Shown here: positions 1 through 6,567 of the stretch, piece after piece
Layout of the letters: the number at the start of each line of letters is the position of its first letter
How positions within the stretch are numbered: the stretch's first letter is position 1
NCBI GenBank assembly: GCA_002347815.1
Contig: DDXV01000008.1
Span: 29,803 to 60,968 of the forward strand
DNA from: Syntrophaceae bacterium UBA2251
GTDB lineage: Bacteria > Desulfobacterota > Syntrophia > Syntrophales > UBA2251
Reading direction: 5' to 3'
Length of the DNA stretch: 31,166 bases
Made by a program: the position numbers and the translations under genes
Notes under the pieces: generated by a model
What the model was told of the DNA's origin: nothing
What the model saw: only the letters and a program-made list of their open reading frames with translations
Databases searched by the model: none

Positions 1-190
1 GGTACATCATCAGGATCAGGCCGACCGCAATGGGGATCGAGGTCGTCCCCACCTGCAGGCCGGTGATGAATTTCGACAGGCCCGGCAGAAAGAACCCGAT
101 CCCGATTCCCAGGCCGATCGCCAGAAAGATCCACAGCGTCAGATACCGATCCAGAAACGACAACCGCTTGACGATCCCTTCCTCCATCAT
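1..190 (-). CDS. acr3: Acr3-type arsenite efflux permease, N-terminal fragment (cut by window edge)
   Basis: The reverse strand opens with MMEEGIVKRLSFLDRYLTLW and continues into a glycine-rich hydrophobic helix (FLAIGLGIGIGFFLPGL) and the segment VGTTSIPIAVGLILMMY. This matches the start of the ACR3 family of arsenite/H+ antiporters of the inner membrane, as I recall it. Only about 63 residues are visible and the rest lies outside the window. A strong ribosome site (GAGGAGGT) sits just upstream of two consecutive ATGs (190 and 187); the second has the better spacing. It is the last visible gene of an arsR-led operon, 41 bp after the small thioredoxin-like gene, which supports a role in As(III) export. 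Family assignment is fairly sure from the N-terminus plus context, but the catalytic cysteine cannot be seen here. Confidence 0.8.
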   Translation of the reverse strand, partial: MMEEGIVKRLSFLDRYLTLWIFLAIGLGIGIGFFLPGLSKFITGLQVGTTSIPIAVGLILMMY

Positions 191-231
191 TTGGACCTCC
201 TCGTGCAGTTCAGGCCGGTTCGGCCGGCCGG

Positions 232-474
232 TCAGCGCGCCGCCTCGTCCAGCCAGGCCTTGATCTCTTCCTTCTTCGGGATCTTCCCCACGCATTTCAC
301 CTCGCCGTCCACCACCACGGAGGGGGTCGCGAAGACGCCGTAATCGGCGATCTTCCTGAACTCCGTCACATGTTCGATCTGTGCCTCTTTGCCCGTTTCG
401 GCCACCGCCTCCTTGACCAGCGTCTCGACCTGACGGCACTTGACGCAGCCCGGACCCAGGATTTTGATGTCCAT
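232..474 (-). CDS. Small thioredoxin-like redox protein (redox-active disulfide protein 2 type)
   Basis: An 80-residue protein with the fold-defining start MDIKILGPGCVKC, giving a CxxC pair at Cys10/Cys13, and the cis-proline region FATPSVVVDGEV near residue 50. This is the thioredoxin_3 / 'redox-active disulfide protein 2' family of stand-alone mini-thioredoxins, usual length 75-80 residues. It should be a cytoplasmic dithiol-disulfide carrier; its partner is unknown. A strong ribosome site (AGAAGGAGG) lies 8 nt before the ATG. It sits between a longer paralogue and the arsenite pump in the arsenic operon, so a role in keeping arsenic or operon proteins reduced is plausible but inferred. A third cysteine (in EVKCVGK) is an extra not present in the paralogue. 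Confidence 0.85.
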   Translation of the reverse strand: MDIKILGPGCVKCRQVETLVKEAVAETGKEAQIEHVTEFRKIADYGVFATPSVVVDGEVKCVGKIPKKEEIKAWLDEAAR

Positions 475-526
475 CGCCTTGCCTCCTTCTCTCTAAATAA
501 TGATTGAGGGGTCGATCTGATTCATT

Positions 527-1066
527 TTAAACAGGAGAGGCCCCTTGCGCCTCCAACAGCCACTGTTTGATCCGATGCTTCGGCGGCACGGACCCGATCC
601 AGACGACCCTGCCGCCGATCACCAGGGCCGGCGTGCCCATGACGCCGTATTTCGCGATCTCCCCGGGCGCCGTCACGTGGTCCACCGCGGCGGGCAGATT
701 CATCTCGCTCAACATATCCAGGACGGACCGCTCCAACTGATCGCATCGGGTGCAGCTCGCCCCCAGAATCAGGACGCTCAAACCCGCCGCCGGTTCATCC
801 TCGACGGCCTCGCCCAGGAATTTCTTGAATTCGCGCAGCAGGGCCTTGCCGTAGGCGGGTCTGGCGCTCCTGGGAATATAGTTGTCCGCCGAGAGACGGT
901 CGATCAGCGCCACCCGGAGGGCCTTGTCCGTTTCGTCGGTCCGCTTCCGGGCGATGTCCTCCATCGCCTCCGCCAATCCGACAAGACCGATCGGATGACC
1001 GTTGACTAGGATTTTTGTCACGCCGTTTTCCGTCACGACACCCTCCGTTGATTCAAAGATTTTCAT
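527..1066 (-). CDS. Two-domain protein: small conserved N-terminal module plus thioredoxin-like domain
   Basis: A 179-residue protein. Residues 17-85 form a small module (TKILVNGHPIGLVGLAEAM, then DNYIPRSARPAYGKALLREF) that I recognise as a recurrent short domain in prokaryotic redox/arsenic neighbourhoods, but I cannot name its function. Residues 96-175 are a thioredoxin_3 domain with CxxC at Cys105/Cys108 (GASCTRCDQ) and a cis-Pro loop (MGTPALVIGG). That half is a clear paralogue of the 80-residue protein encoded next: both share a YGVxxTP core and an xPPKxxIKxWL-like end. The ATG at 1066 has a poor ribosome site. A GTG at 1036 (residue 11) is preceded by GGAGGG at good spacing and may be the true start. 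The gene is 38 bp after arsP and 52 bp before the next gene, so it is an operon member. Confidence 0.75.
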   Translation of the reverse strand: MKIFESTEGVVTENGVTKILVNGHPIGLVGLAEAMEDIARKRTDETDKALRVALIDRLSADNYIPRSARPAYGKALLREFKKFLGEAVEDEPAAGLSVLILGASCTRCDQLERSVLDMLSEMNLPAAVDHVTAPGEIAKYGVMGTPALVIGGRVVWIGSVPPKHRIKQWLLEAQGASPV

Positions 1067-1104
1067 GGTCCGGATTCAGGCCGACGTTCCGGGACCGGCA
1101 GACC

Positions 1105-2277
1105 CTACCCCACCAGCCACCCGTAGGCCATCCCCGCGACCGTGGAAAGGACCACGACGATGGCGCAGTAGGTCAGGGTCTTTTTCACGCCCATGATCCC
1201 TGCCAACGTGATCATGCTGGGAAGCGAGAGCGCCGGACCCGCCAGGAGCAGCGCCAGCGCGGGTCCCCGACCCATCCCGGCGCCGATCAATCCCTGCAAA
1301 ATCGGAACCTCCGTCAGGGTCGCGAAGTACATCAAAGCCCCCGAAACCGAGGCGAAGAGGTTCGCCCAAAGGGAATTCCCGCCCACAAGACTCACGATGT
1401 AATATTCTGGAATCAGGGCTTCATGGCCGGGGCGCCCCAGGAGGAACCCCGCCGCCAGAACCCCGACGAGCAGCAGCGGAAAGATCTGCTTCATGAACCC
1501 CCAGGTCGCCTCGACCCAGGACGTCAGTTCCTCCTTGACGAACCAGGACTTCAGCATCACCGCGAGCACAATCAGGAGCGCGCCGGTGATATGCCACTTG
1601 GCGGCGAAGATGGCTTTCCAGAGGTCTCCGTCGTCGGCTGCCGGTTTTGCAAAGGCGGCAAAAACGAGGATCAGCACCATCGTCAGCATATAGACGGCGT
1701 CCTGCCAGAGCCTGCGCGTCTTGCCGTCCTCTTCGGGCAGGTAAATCTGCCCGGCGGTCCGGTTCGCGTCGTCCTTCCGGAAGATGAATGCCATCAGAAG
1801 ACCGGCGATGATGGAGAAGGCGATCGCGCCCACGGCCCGGGCGAGGCCGAGCTGCCAGCCCAGGACCTTCGCCGTCAGGACGATGGCCAGGACGTTGATC
1901 GCCGGCCCGGAGTAAACGAAGGCCGTGGCGGGGCCGATTCCCGCGCCCCGCGTGTAGATCCCGGCGAAGAGCGGCAGGACCGTGCACGAGCAGACGGCCA
2001 ACACCGTTCCCGAAACGGAGGCGACCGAATAGGAGAGAAATTTATTGGCCTGCGCGCCGAAGTACTTCAGGACCGACGCCTGCGAGACGAATACGGCGAT
2101 CGCCCCGGCGATGAAGAAGGCGGGGATGAGGCAAGTCAGGACATGCTGCCTTGCGTATTCCTGGAGCATCAGGAATGCCTCCAGGCCCGACCGGCGGATC
2201 ACCTCATGGTCCCACGGAATATAATATGCGACCAGAAATCCGGCCGCGATGAGCAGCAGTTTGGTTGTCTCTTTCAT
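1105..2277 (-). CDS. arsP: ArsP/YraQ-family permease (DUF318), probable organoarsenical or arsenic efflux
   Basis: A 390-residue polytopic membrane protein. It carries the family hallmark AVCSCTVLPLF (Cys96, Cys98) followed by GIGPATAFVYSGPAINVLA, and a matching second half with GGNSLWANLFASVSGALMYF and GPALALLLAGPALSLPSM. The two-halved hydrophobic layout with a hydrophilic central loop (about residues 160-190) is usual for the YraQ/DUF318 group. ArsP members export trivalent methylated or aromatic arsenicals through conserved cysteines, and the CSC pair fits this. The start is placed at 2277 rather than the in-frame ATG at 2319 because AGAGGAAA lies 5 nt upstream and the extra 14 residues look unlike the family. 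It follows arsR by 100 bp on the same strand. The exact substrate (As(III), MAs(III) or other) cannot be told from sequence alone. Confidence 0.8.
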   Translation of the reverse strand: MKETTKLLLIAAGFLVAYYIPWDHEVIRRSGLEAFLMLQEYARQHVLTCLIPAFFIAGAIAVFVSQASVLKYFGAQANKFLSYSVASVSGTVLAVCSCTVLPLFAGIYTRGAGIGPATAFVYSGPAINVLAIVLTAKVLGWQLGLARAVGAIAFSIIAGLLMAFIFRKDDANRTAGQIYLPEEDGKTRRLWQDAVYMLTMVLILVFAAFAKPAADDGDLWKAIFAAKWHITGALLIVLAVMLKSWFVKEELTSWVEATWGFMKQIFPLLLVGVLAAGFLLGRPGHEALIPEYYIVSLVGGNSLWANLFASVSGALMYFATLTEVPILQGLIGAGMGRGPALALLLAGPALSLPSMITLAGIMGVKKTLTYCAIVVVLSTVAGMAYGWLVG

Positions 2278-2377
2278 GATTTCCTCTTTGTACGTGTGTG
2301 CATGTACTTTACACGCCATTTACGACAGGGATCGACGCGGTCGCCATCACCGGACGGCAATTCAGTACTGCTGGAGA

Positions 2378-2728
2378 TCAGTTGCGGGCGTGACAGAGGT
2401 CTTCTCGACGGATATTCTTGCTCCGCTTGAACAGATCTTGAATTTCCGGGGCTTCATTCAGCCAATGTCTCAGATTCCCCAGGAGGCTCGCGGCATAGGG
2501 GCTGCGTCCGCCATCCGTGAGCGCGTAGTTGACCCAGAGACCCTCCTTGCTGTGGCGGACGAGGCCCGCATCCTCCAGGAGTTTGAGATGCTTCGAAACC
2601 GTGGGCTGGGCGATCCCCAGGGCGGCCTGAATTTCGCAGACGCACATCACGCGCCTTTGGAGCATCTTGAGCAACCGCACCCGATTGGGATCGGAGAGGG
2701 CCTTCATGACCTTGATGAATTCCTGCAT
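2378..2728 (-). CDS. arsR: ArsR/SmtB-family metalloid-responsive repressor
   Basis: A 116-residue winged-helix protein. The N-terminal helices (FIKVMKALSDPNRVRLLKML) lead into the metal-sensing helix RRVMCVCEIQ with Cys29 and Cys31, then the recognition helix IAQPTVSKHLKLLEDAGLV and the wing GLWVNYAL. CxC at the start of the DNA-binding helix is the classic As(III)/Sb(III) site of E. coli-type ArsR. The third cysteine of that motif is absent, but Cys112 near the C-terminus could supply a ligand. Binding of As(III) should release DNA and allow transcription. The gene leads the arsenic operon and lies just downstream of an inverted repeat that overlaps its own -10 box, so autorepression is expected. 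AGGAGA sits 6 nt before the ATG. Confidence 0.92.
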   Translation of the reverse strand: MQEFIKVMKALSDPNRVRLLKMLQRRVMCVCEIQAALGIAQPTVSKHLKLLEDAGLVRHSKEGLWVNYALTDGGRSPYAASLLGNLRHWLNEAPEIQDLFKRSKNIRREDLCHARN

Positions 2729-2740
2729 GATTCATCTCCT

Positions 2741-2760
2741 ATATTGCTTTCCGGCAATAT
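2741..2760. promoter_or_regulatory. Probable ArsR operator (perfect inverted repeat)
   Basis: ATATTGC and GCAATAT form a perfect 7-bp inverted repeat with a 6-bp spacer. It covers the last five bases of the arsR -10 box and the likely transcription start. A dyad of this size at this place is what an ArsR dimer would bind; the binding itself is inferred. Confidence 0.7.
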
Positions 2761-2784
2761 AAGGGCGCGATGGTCCCGTGTCAA
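2756..2784 (-). promoter_or_regulatory. sigma70-type promoter of the arsR operon
   Basis: On the reverse strand a perfect -35 box TTGACA (2784-2779) is followed by exactly 17 bp and then TATATT (2761-2756). The predicted start falls inside the adjacent inverted repeat, leaving a short leader before the arsR ATG at 2728. This is the strongest promoter seen in the window. Confidence 0.8.
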
Positions 2785-2893
2785 GGAAAATTGCACCGGG
2801 AATTGACACGCCGAACCGACCCCGGGTCCGATCCGGGTCATCCCGTTTCAGCCACCCCGACGTCCCGCCGGAACGCCTCCGGCATGCGCGAAC

Positions 2894-2922
2894 TTGACCC
2901 GCCCCGCCGGGGGTGGTACAGT
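2894..2922 (+). promoter_or_regulatory. Candidate sigma70 promoter for the CoA-ligase-like gene
   Basis: TTGACC (2894-2899), 17 bp, TACAGT (2917-2922), ending 30 bp before the ATG at 2953. Both boxes are near consensus. The gene has no other same-strand gene upstream, so it needs its own promoter. Confidence 0.5.
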
Positions 2923-2952
2923 GCCGGCCAAACTGATGAACAAGGGGGAATC

Positions 2953-4389
2953 ATGGACAAGCCCGCGATCGATCTCGGCGTTTTCCTCCAACCCCGTTCC
3001 GTGGCCGTCATCGGCGCATCGGACAAACCCGGCTCCTGGGGTTCGTTCATGATGGGGGGGCTGGCCGGCTGGCGCTATCCCGGCACAATCTACCCGGTCA
3101 ACCGGAGGGCCGGGACGGTCTCCGGACATCCCGCCTTTCCGGACGTCCGGGATATCCCCGGCGAGGTGGATCTGGCCGTCATGGCGGTGCCGGAGGCGTT
3201 CGTCGAGGAGACGATCCGCGCCTGCGGCGAAAAGGGCATCCGGGGGATGTCCATCATCACGGCGGGTTTCGGCGAAGCCGTCCGGGGCGGACGCGAGCGC
3301 GAACTGGCCTTCGCCCGCCTGGCCCATGGCTACGGGATGCGTCTCCTGGGTCCCAACATCAGCGGGACCTTCAATCTCCAGGCCGGATTCAACGCGGCCG
3401 CCTCGCCCGCCGAACACCTCTACCCCACGAAGCTGGCGGCCGTCTGCCAGGGCGGATTCGCCTTCTACGATCTTCTCGCCGCGGGGTCCTTCCGGAAGAT
3501 GGGGGTGGGCCGGTTCGTACACACGGGCAACGAGTGCGACTTGACCGTGACCGATTTTCTGGAGTACTTCGGCGCCGACCCGGAAGTGCCCGCCATCCTC
3601 ACCTATCTGGAGACGATCCGTGACGGGGAGCGCTTTCTCGAGGTCGCCCGGCGCGTGACGCGGATGAAACCCGTGATCGCCTTCAAGGCCGGCCGGTCCG
3701 CGGGCGCCGCCCGCGCAGCCCAGAGCCACACCGGCGCGCTCGCCGGCCGCGCGGAGGTCTTCGCGGGATTCTTGCGTCAGGCGGGCGTGATCACCGTGCC
3801 CACCATGGACGTGATGCTGCCTTTGGCCCATGCCCTGGTCGAACACCCCCCGCTGAAGGGGCCGCGGATCGGCATCGTGACCATCGGCGGCTCCTGGGGC
3901 GTGGCCCTGGCGGACGCCCTGGAGGAGGAAGGCCTTTGCGTTCCCGAGCTGAGCGCCGGGCTGCAGGAGAGGCTTCGCGCCCTCGACATGCCGCCCCGGG
4001 CCTCGACGCGGAACCCCATCGATCTGGGGGCCGCCGGCATGGTGTCCCTGTCGGACCAGCGTCAAACGCTCGGGCGGGTGCTGCTTGAGTCCGGCGAGGT
4101 CGACGCCCTGGTCGTGCACGGCCTGGGCCGACCGGGCCGGATCACGGAGACGCGGTCCGAAGACTGGAAGGCATTCCAGAGATTCGAAAAATGGACGATC
4201 CGGCAGTTTGTCGACCTGGAGCGGGAAACGGGCCTTCCCGTGCTCATCGGGGCGCACTTCGCCCCCTGGGAGAGCCAGGTTGTCTGGGATCTCAACGAGA
4301 AGGGAATCCGGGTCCACAATCGCCTGGACGAGATTGCCCGCGTTCTGGCCGGCCTGCTCCAGGACGGTCGCCGGGGGCCGGGGGGCTGA
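2953..4389 (+). CDS. NDP-forming acyl-CoA synthetase-like protein, alpha (CoA-binding) part only
   Basis: A 478-residue protein with a CoA-binding Rossmann domain (residues 10-135; SVAVIGASDKPGSWG near 16-30 and NRRAGTVSGHPAFPDVRDIP) followed by two succinyl-CoA-ligase-like flavodoxin domains. The segment AAQSHTGALAG holds His259, the position of the phosphorylated histidine in ADP-forming acetyl-CoA synthetases. In that family the alpha part makes acyl-phosphate/acyl-CoA exchange possible while an ATP-grasp beta part phosphorylates the nucleotide. No ATP-grasp domain follows, and none is encoded in the window, so it must work with a distant partner or do something else. The usual SQSGA loop reads CQGGF (from Cys165), a deviation. 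The start at 2953 is preceded by GGGGGAA and matches the family start; upstream in-frame codons look like leader. Confidence 0.8.
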   Translation: MDKPAIDLGVFLQPRSVAVIGASDKPGSWGSFMMGGLAGWRYPGTIYPVNRRAGTVSGHPAFPDVRDIPGEVDLAVMAVPEAFVEETIRACGEKGIRGMSIITAGFGEAVRGGRERELAFARLAHGYGMRLLGPNISGTFNLQAGFNAAASPAEHLYPTKLAAVCQGGFAFYDLLAAGSFRKMGVGRFVHTGNECDLTVTDFLEYFGADPEVPAILTYLETIRDGERFLEVARRVTRMKPVIAFKAGRSAGAARAAQSHTGALAGRAEVFAGFLRQAGVITVPTMDVMLPLAHALVEHPPLKGPRIGIVTIGGSWGVALADALEEEGLCVPELSAGLQERLRALDMPPRASTRNPIDLGAAGMVSLSDQRQTLGRVLLESGEVDALVVHGLGRPGRITETRSEDWKAFQRFEKWTIRQFVDLERETGLPVLIGAHFAPWESQVVWDLNEKGIRVHNRLDEIARVLAGLLQDGRRGPGG

Positions 4390-4433
4390 TCGTCTTCATC
4401 GCCGCCCGGGGTTAGACGGAGGAGGGTTCCTTC

Positions 4434-4483
4434 CGACTGGAACGCGGCATCCGTTTTGCGCGTCCCGGATGCCGCGTTCCAGT
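4434..4483. terminator. Long perfect hairpin between convergent genes
   Basis: Two 19-nt arms (4434-4452 and 4465-4483) are exact reverse complements around a 12-nt loop. It lies 44 bp after the stop of the CoA-ligase-like gene and 24 bp from the stop of the oppositely oriented plsC remnant, so it can end both transcripts. It lacks a clear T-tract, so it may instead be a copy of a dispersed palindromic repeat. Confidence 0.55.
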
Positions 4484-4507
4484 CCTCCGGTTCGATCGGG
4501 CGTCTCG

Positions 4508-4966
4508 TCAATGACCGGCGTCCGGAACTTGCCCGTCGGGGCGGTAATAGGCGATGATGACGTTGCGCGTTCGTTCGATGAGGGCCTCCAGGTGATCGCG
4601 GTCCTCGCCCTCTGTCGCGATGGGGTCGCTGACGACCACCTCCACGGTGCCGGGGTTGAAGGCCACGCTTTTCTTCGGGAGGATCCCGCGGCTGCCGTTG
4701 ATGCTCACGGGCAGGATGGGCAGGCCCTTTTCCACGGCCATGACGAAGCCGCCCTTCTTGAACGGCCGGATGCGGCCGTCCGGTGAACGGGTGCCTTCCG
4801 CGAAGAACAGGACGCTGACGCCCGCCGGCAGGCGGCCCAGGCCCTTGTGGATGCTTTCGACGGGCCGGGCCGGATCGGCCCGGTCGATGAAGATGTTGCG
4901 AGAGGCGTACAGGGCATAACCGAAAAGGAAGGGCGCCACCGGCGCCCATGTGTCGCCAGGGACCAA
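4508..4966 (-). pseudogene. plsC: 5'-truncated 1-acylglycerol-3-phosphate acyltransferase (plsC remnant)
   Basis: The 152 readable residues hold the later motifs of the PlsC family: NIFIDRADP (motif II-like, about 24-32), FFAEGTRSPDGRIRPFKKGG (motif III, about 54-73) and LPILPVSINGSRGILPKK (motif IV, about 82-99). These enzymes move an acyl chain to lysophosphatidate at the inner membrane in phospholipid synthesis. The catalytic NHx4D motif and the membrane anchor, normally the first 80-100 residues, are missing. Family-like sequence begins only at about VAPFLFGYAL, and the DNA before it belongs to an oppositely oriented gene of different base composition. No matching N-terminal part was found downstream of that gene. 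A non-functional remnant is therefore likely; a new short protein starting at the ATG at 4966 cannot be excluded. Confidence 0.75.
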
Positions 4967-4984
4967 ATGAACGGGGACTCACGA

Positions 4985-5794
4985 ATGAACGAATTAGACC
5001 GATATCGGCAATTCGGACAGAAAATAGAGGCGTTTCTCAGACCGGCCTCTTTTCCTTTGGCGATCAAATTAATCAGGACAGAAGAAGAAATCCCGCCGGG
5101 AGCCAAACGTCCGGCGGCGGATTTTCGGCATCAGAATTTCGTCTGCCAGAACTTCAAAATCGCGCGAAATTATGGATGGACCATCGCCGTGACCGAGAAA
5201 GATTGCAATTGTAAAATTGCACGCACGTTTTACGGTTGGGATCCACTCACCCCCGAGGTCCAACAGTTCGCGGTTCAATTCACGGTGGGATTATATTCCA
5301 AGGATGCCGCAACGTCGAATAAATGGACCGACACCTTGTATACGCTCAAGGAGAACTATGCGGGCATTGTGGTCTCGCCTTTAGCCCGCACGAAAGTTGT
5401 GCCGGACGTCATTCAGATTTATGGCTTGCCCGCACAGATTATGCGGTTGGTTCAGGGCTATTTATACGTGGAAGGCGGCACGATGCAATTTACCTCTTCC
5501 GGTCGGGCGGGATCCTGTCACGAAGGCGTGATCAAAACGATCCAGCTCGACTTACCGCAGGTGGTCCTGTTGGGAAACGGAGACAGGGTTTGGGGTGGCG
5601 CTGAAGACGCTGAGATCATGTTTTCATCCCCCCGCGGTAAATTAGGGCTCCTTGTTGAGGGATTAGAGGCAACTCACCAGGCCGGCCTCAGATACCCCAT
5701 TCCGAAATACATGAACTATTCGCCCGGATTTCAGGATGAATTCGAACAACGGGCGTTTGAACGAGCGGGGGGCACGCTCGTCAAAAAGAGATGA
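4985..5794 (+). CDS. DUF169-family protein, probably acquired
   Basis: A 269-residue soluble protein of the DUF169 (COG2043-like) family. It starts MNELDRYRQFGQKIEAFLR, followed by FPLAIKLIRTEEEIPPGA, which is the family's usual opening. Cysteines cluster in VCQNFK, KDCNCK and RAGSCHEG, suggesting metal or cofactor binding, but no function is established to my knowledge. The start at 4985 is chosen from this family opening with GGGGA 7 nt upstream; an ATG at 4967 is an alternative. Codon use differs sharply from all neighbours, with many AAT, AAA, ATT and TTA codons. For example, positions 5161-5220 hold 28 G+C of 60, while adjacent genes are far richer. It runs head-to-head with the truncated plsC, so its arrival probably caused that loss. 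Confidence 0.85.
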   Translation: MNELDRYRQFGQKIEAFLRPASFPLAIKLIRTEEEIPPGAKRPAADFRHQNFVCQNFKIARNYGWTIAVTEKDCNCKIARTFYGWDPLTPEVQQFAVQFTVGLYSKDAATSNKWTDTLYTLKENYAGIVVSPLARTKVVPDVIQIYGLPAQIMRLVQGYLYVEGGTMQFTSSGRAGSCHEGVIKTIQLDLPQVVLLGNGDRVWGGAEDAEIMFSSPRGKLGLLVEGLEATHQAGLRYPIPKYMNYSPGFQDEFEQRAFERAGGTLVKKR

Positions 5795-5947
5795 AAACCG
5801 GCTACGATCCATCGGTGCACGAATCGCTCGGCGGCGTTGGACGCGGGGAGGTGCGATCTCAAAGCTTTCAATCCACGGGATGCAAAAAGACGCACCGCGT
5901 TCCCAAGCCGAACACGTCGTTTGGATCGGCGATGCTTCACCGGCGCC

Positions 5948-5997
5948 GAAGGACGCCGACGGGAAGGAAGCCGAAGGACGCCGACGGGAAGGAAGCC
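5948..5997. repeat. Perfect 25-bp tandem duplication
   Basis: Two identical 25-bp units (5948-5972 and 5973-5997), each containing GGACGCCGACGGGAAGG, lie in the 268-bp gap between the DUF169 gene and cspA. The second unit runs into the hairpin that follows. No coding potential was recognised in this gap. Confidence 0.85.
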
Positions 5998-6032
5998 GGG
6001 GGACGCCCTCCGGCTGGAGGGCGCCCCCCGGC
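5995..6032. terminator. 17-bp GC-rich hairpin, possible terminator
   Basis: Arms 5995-6011 and 6016-6032 pair over 17 positions with a single mismatch and a 4-nt loop (GGCT). It lies 31 bp beyond the cspA stop (reverse strand) and about 200 bp beyond the DUF169 stop. On the plus strand a short T-run (CCTTTT) follows about 12 nt later. It could end transcription from either side. Confidence 0.5.
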
Positions 6033-6062
6033 TCAAACACTACCTTTTAAACCGTTCCGGCT

Positions 6063-6263
6063 CTAGATGGCCCGGACGTTGGCCGCGGACGGCCCTTTCT
6101 GACCCTGCTCGATCTCGAAGCTGACACGCTGACCCTCGGCCAGTGTCTTGAATCCGTCGCCCTGGATCGCGCTGAAATGGACGAAAACGTCCCCCCCTTC
6201 ATCCTTCGCGATGAAACCGTACCCCTTCTTCTCGTTGAACCACTTTACCGTGCCTTCTGCCAT
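6063..6263 (-). CDS. cspA: CspA-family cold-shock protein
   Basis: A 66-residue single cold-shock domain: MAEGTVKWFNEKKGYGFIAK with RNP1 (KGYGFI, residues 14-19) and RNP2 (DVFVHF, about 27-32), ending in the usual GPSAANVRAI. It binds single-stranded RNA/DNA and melts RNA structure, acting as an RNA chaperone. Length and motifs are fully typical. The start at 6263 gives the standard N-terminus, with AGGAGAGGG about 9 nt upstream; a longer in-frame reading to 6404 is leader sequence. Like other members it has a long structured 5' leader (see the hairpin entry), so post-transcriptional control is likely. It may not be a cold-induced member, as constitutive and growth-phase CspA-type proteins look the same. 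Confidence 0.95.
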   Translation of the reverse strand: MAEGTVKWFNEKKGYGFIAKDEGGDVFVHFSAIQGDGFKTLAEGQRVSFEIEQGQKGPSAANVRAI

Positions 6264-6303
6264 GCTGCCCAACCCTCTCCTGTCAGTGTGTTTGCGGACG
6301 GCA

Positions 6304-6341
6304 ATAAAAAAACCACCTTGACCCGTGAGTGCATGGTGGTT
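6304..6341 (-). terminator. Terminator-like hairpin with T-run inside the cspA leader
   Basis: On the reverse strand AACCACC (6341-6335) pairs with GGTGGTT (6317-6311), and the second arm merges into a run of seven T (6312-6306). It lies about 45 nt upstream of the cspA start and downstream of the likely promoter, so it is placed as an attenuator or leader structure. The loop is long (17 nt), so terminator strength is uncertain. Confidence 0.5.
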
Positions 6342-6429
6342 GTTCCATTGCCCTTCAATACGTCTTCCTTCAAATCCCGTCTGGCGGCATAGAGAAAGCC
6401 GCATTGTTCAAAAAACCATATCTTCCTTA

Positions 6430-6452
6430 AGGTGTGTTGAAAAGGATGTCAA
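6430..6452 (-). promoter_or_regulatory. Candidate cspA promoter (-35 TTGACA)
   Basis: A perfect TTGACA reads at 6452-6447 on the reverse strand. The hexamer 17 bp on is TAAGGA, a weak -10, with AGATAT a little further. A start near here would give a leader of about 160 nt before cspA. The 6264-6567 gap otherwise shows no gene, and I found no convincing moxR promoter on the plus strand. Confidence 0.4.
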
Positions 6453-6567
6453 GTCTTTTTTCACGCTCCCGGGATCGGGACGCGGAAGACAAAAACGACC
6501 TGTTTGATCTGCGCGATCCCCCCGCGGTTCCTGCAAACGGCCTTGGACAACGGCCGGAGAAGATGGT

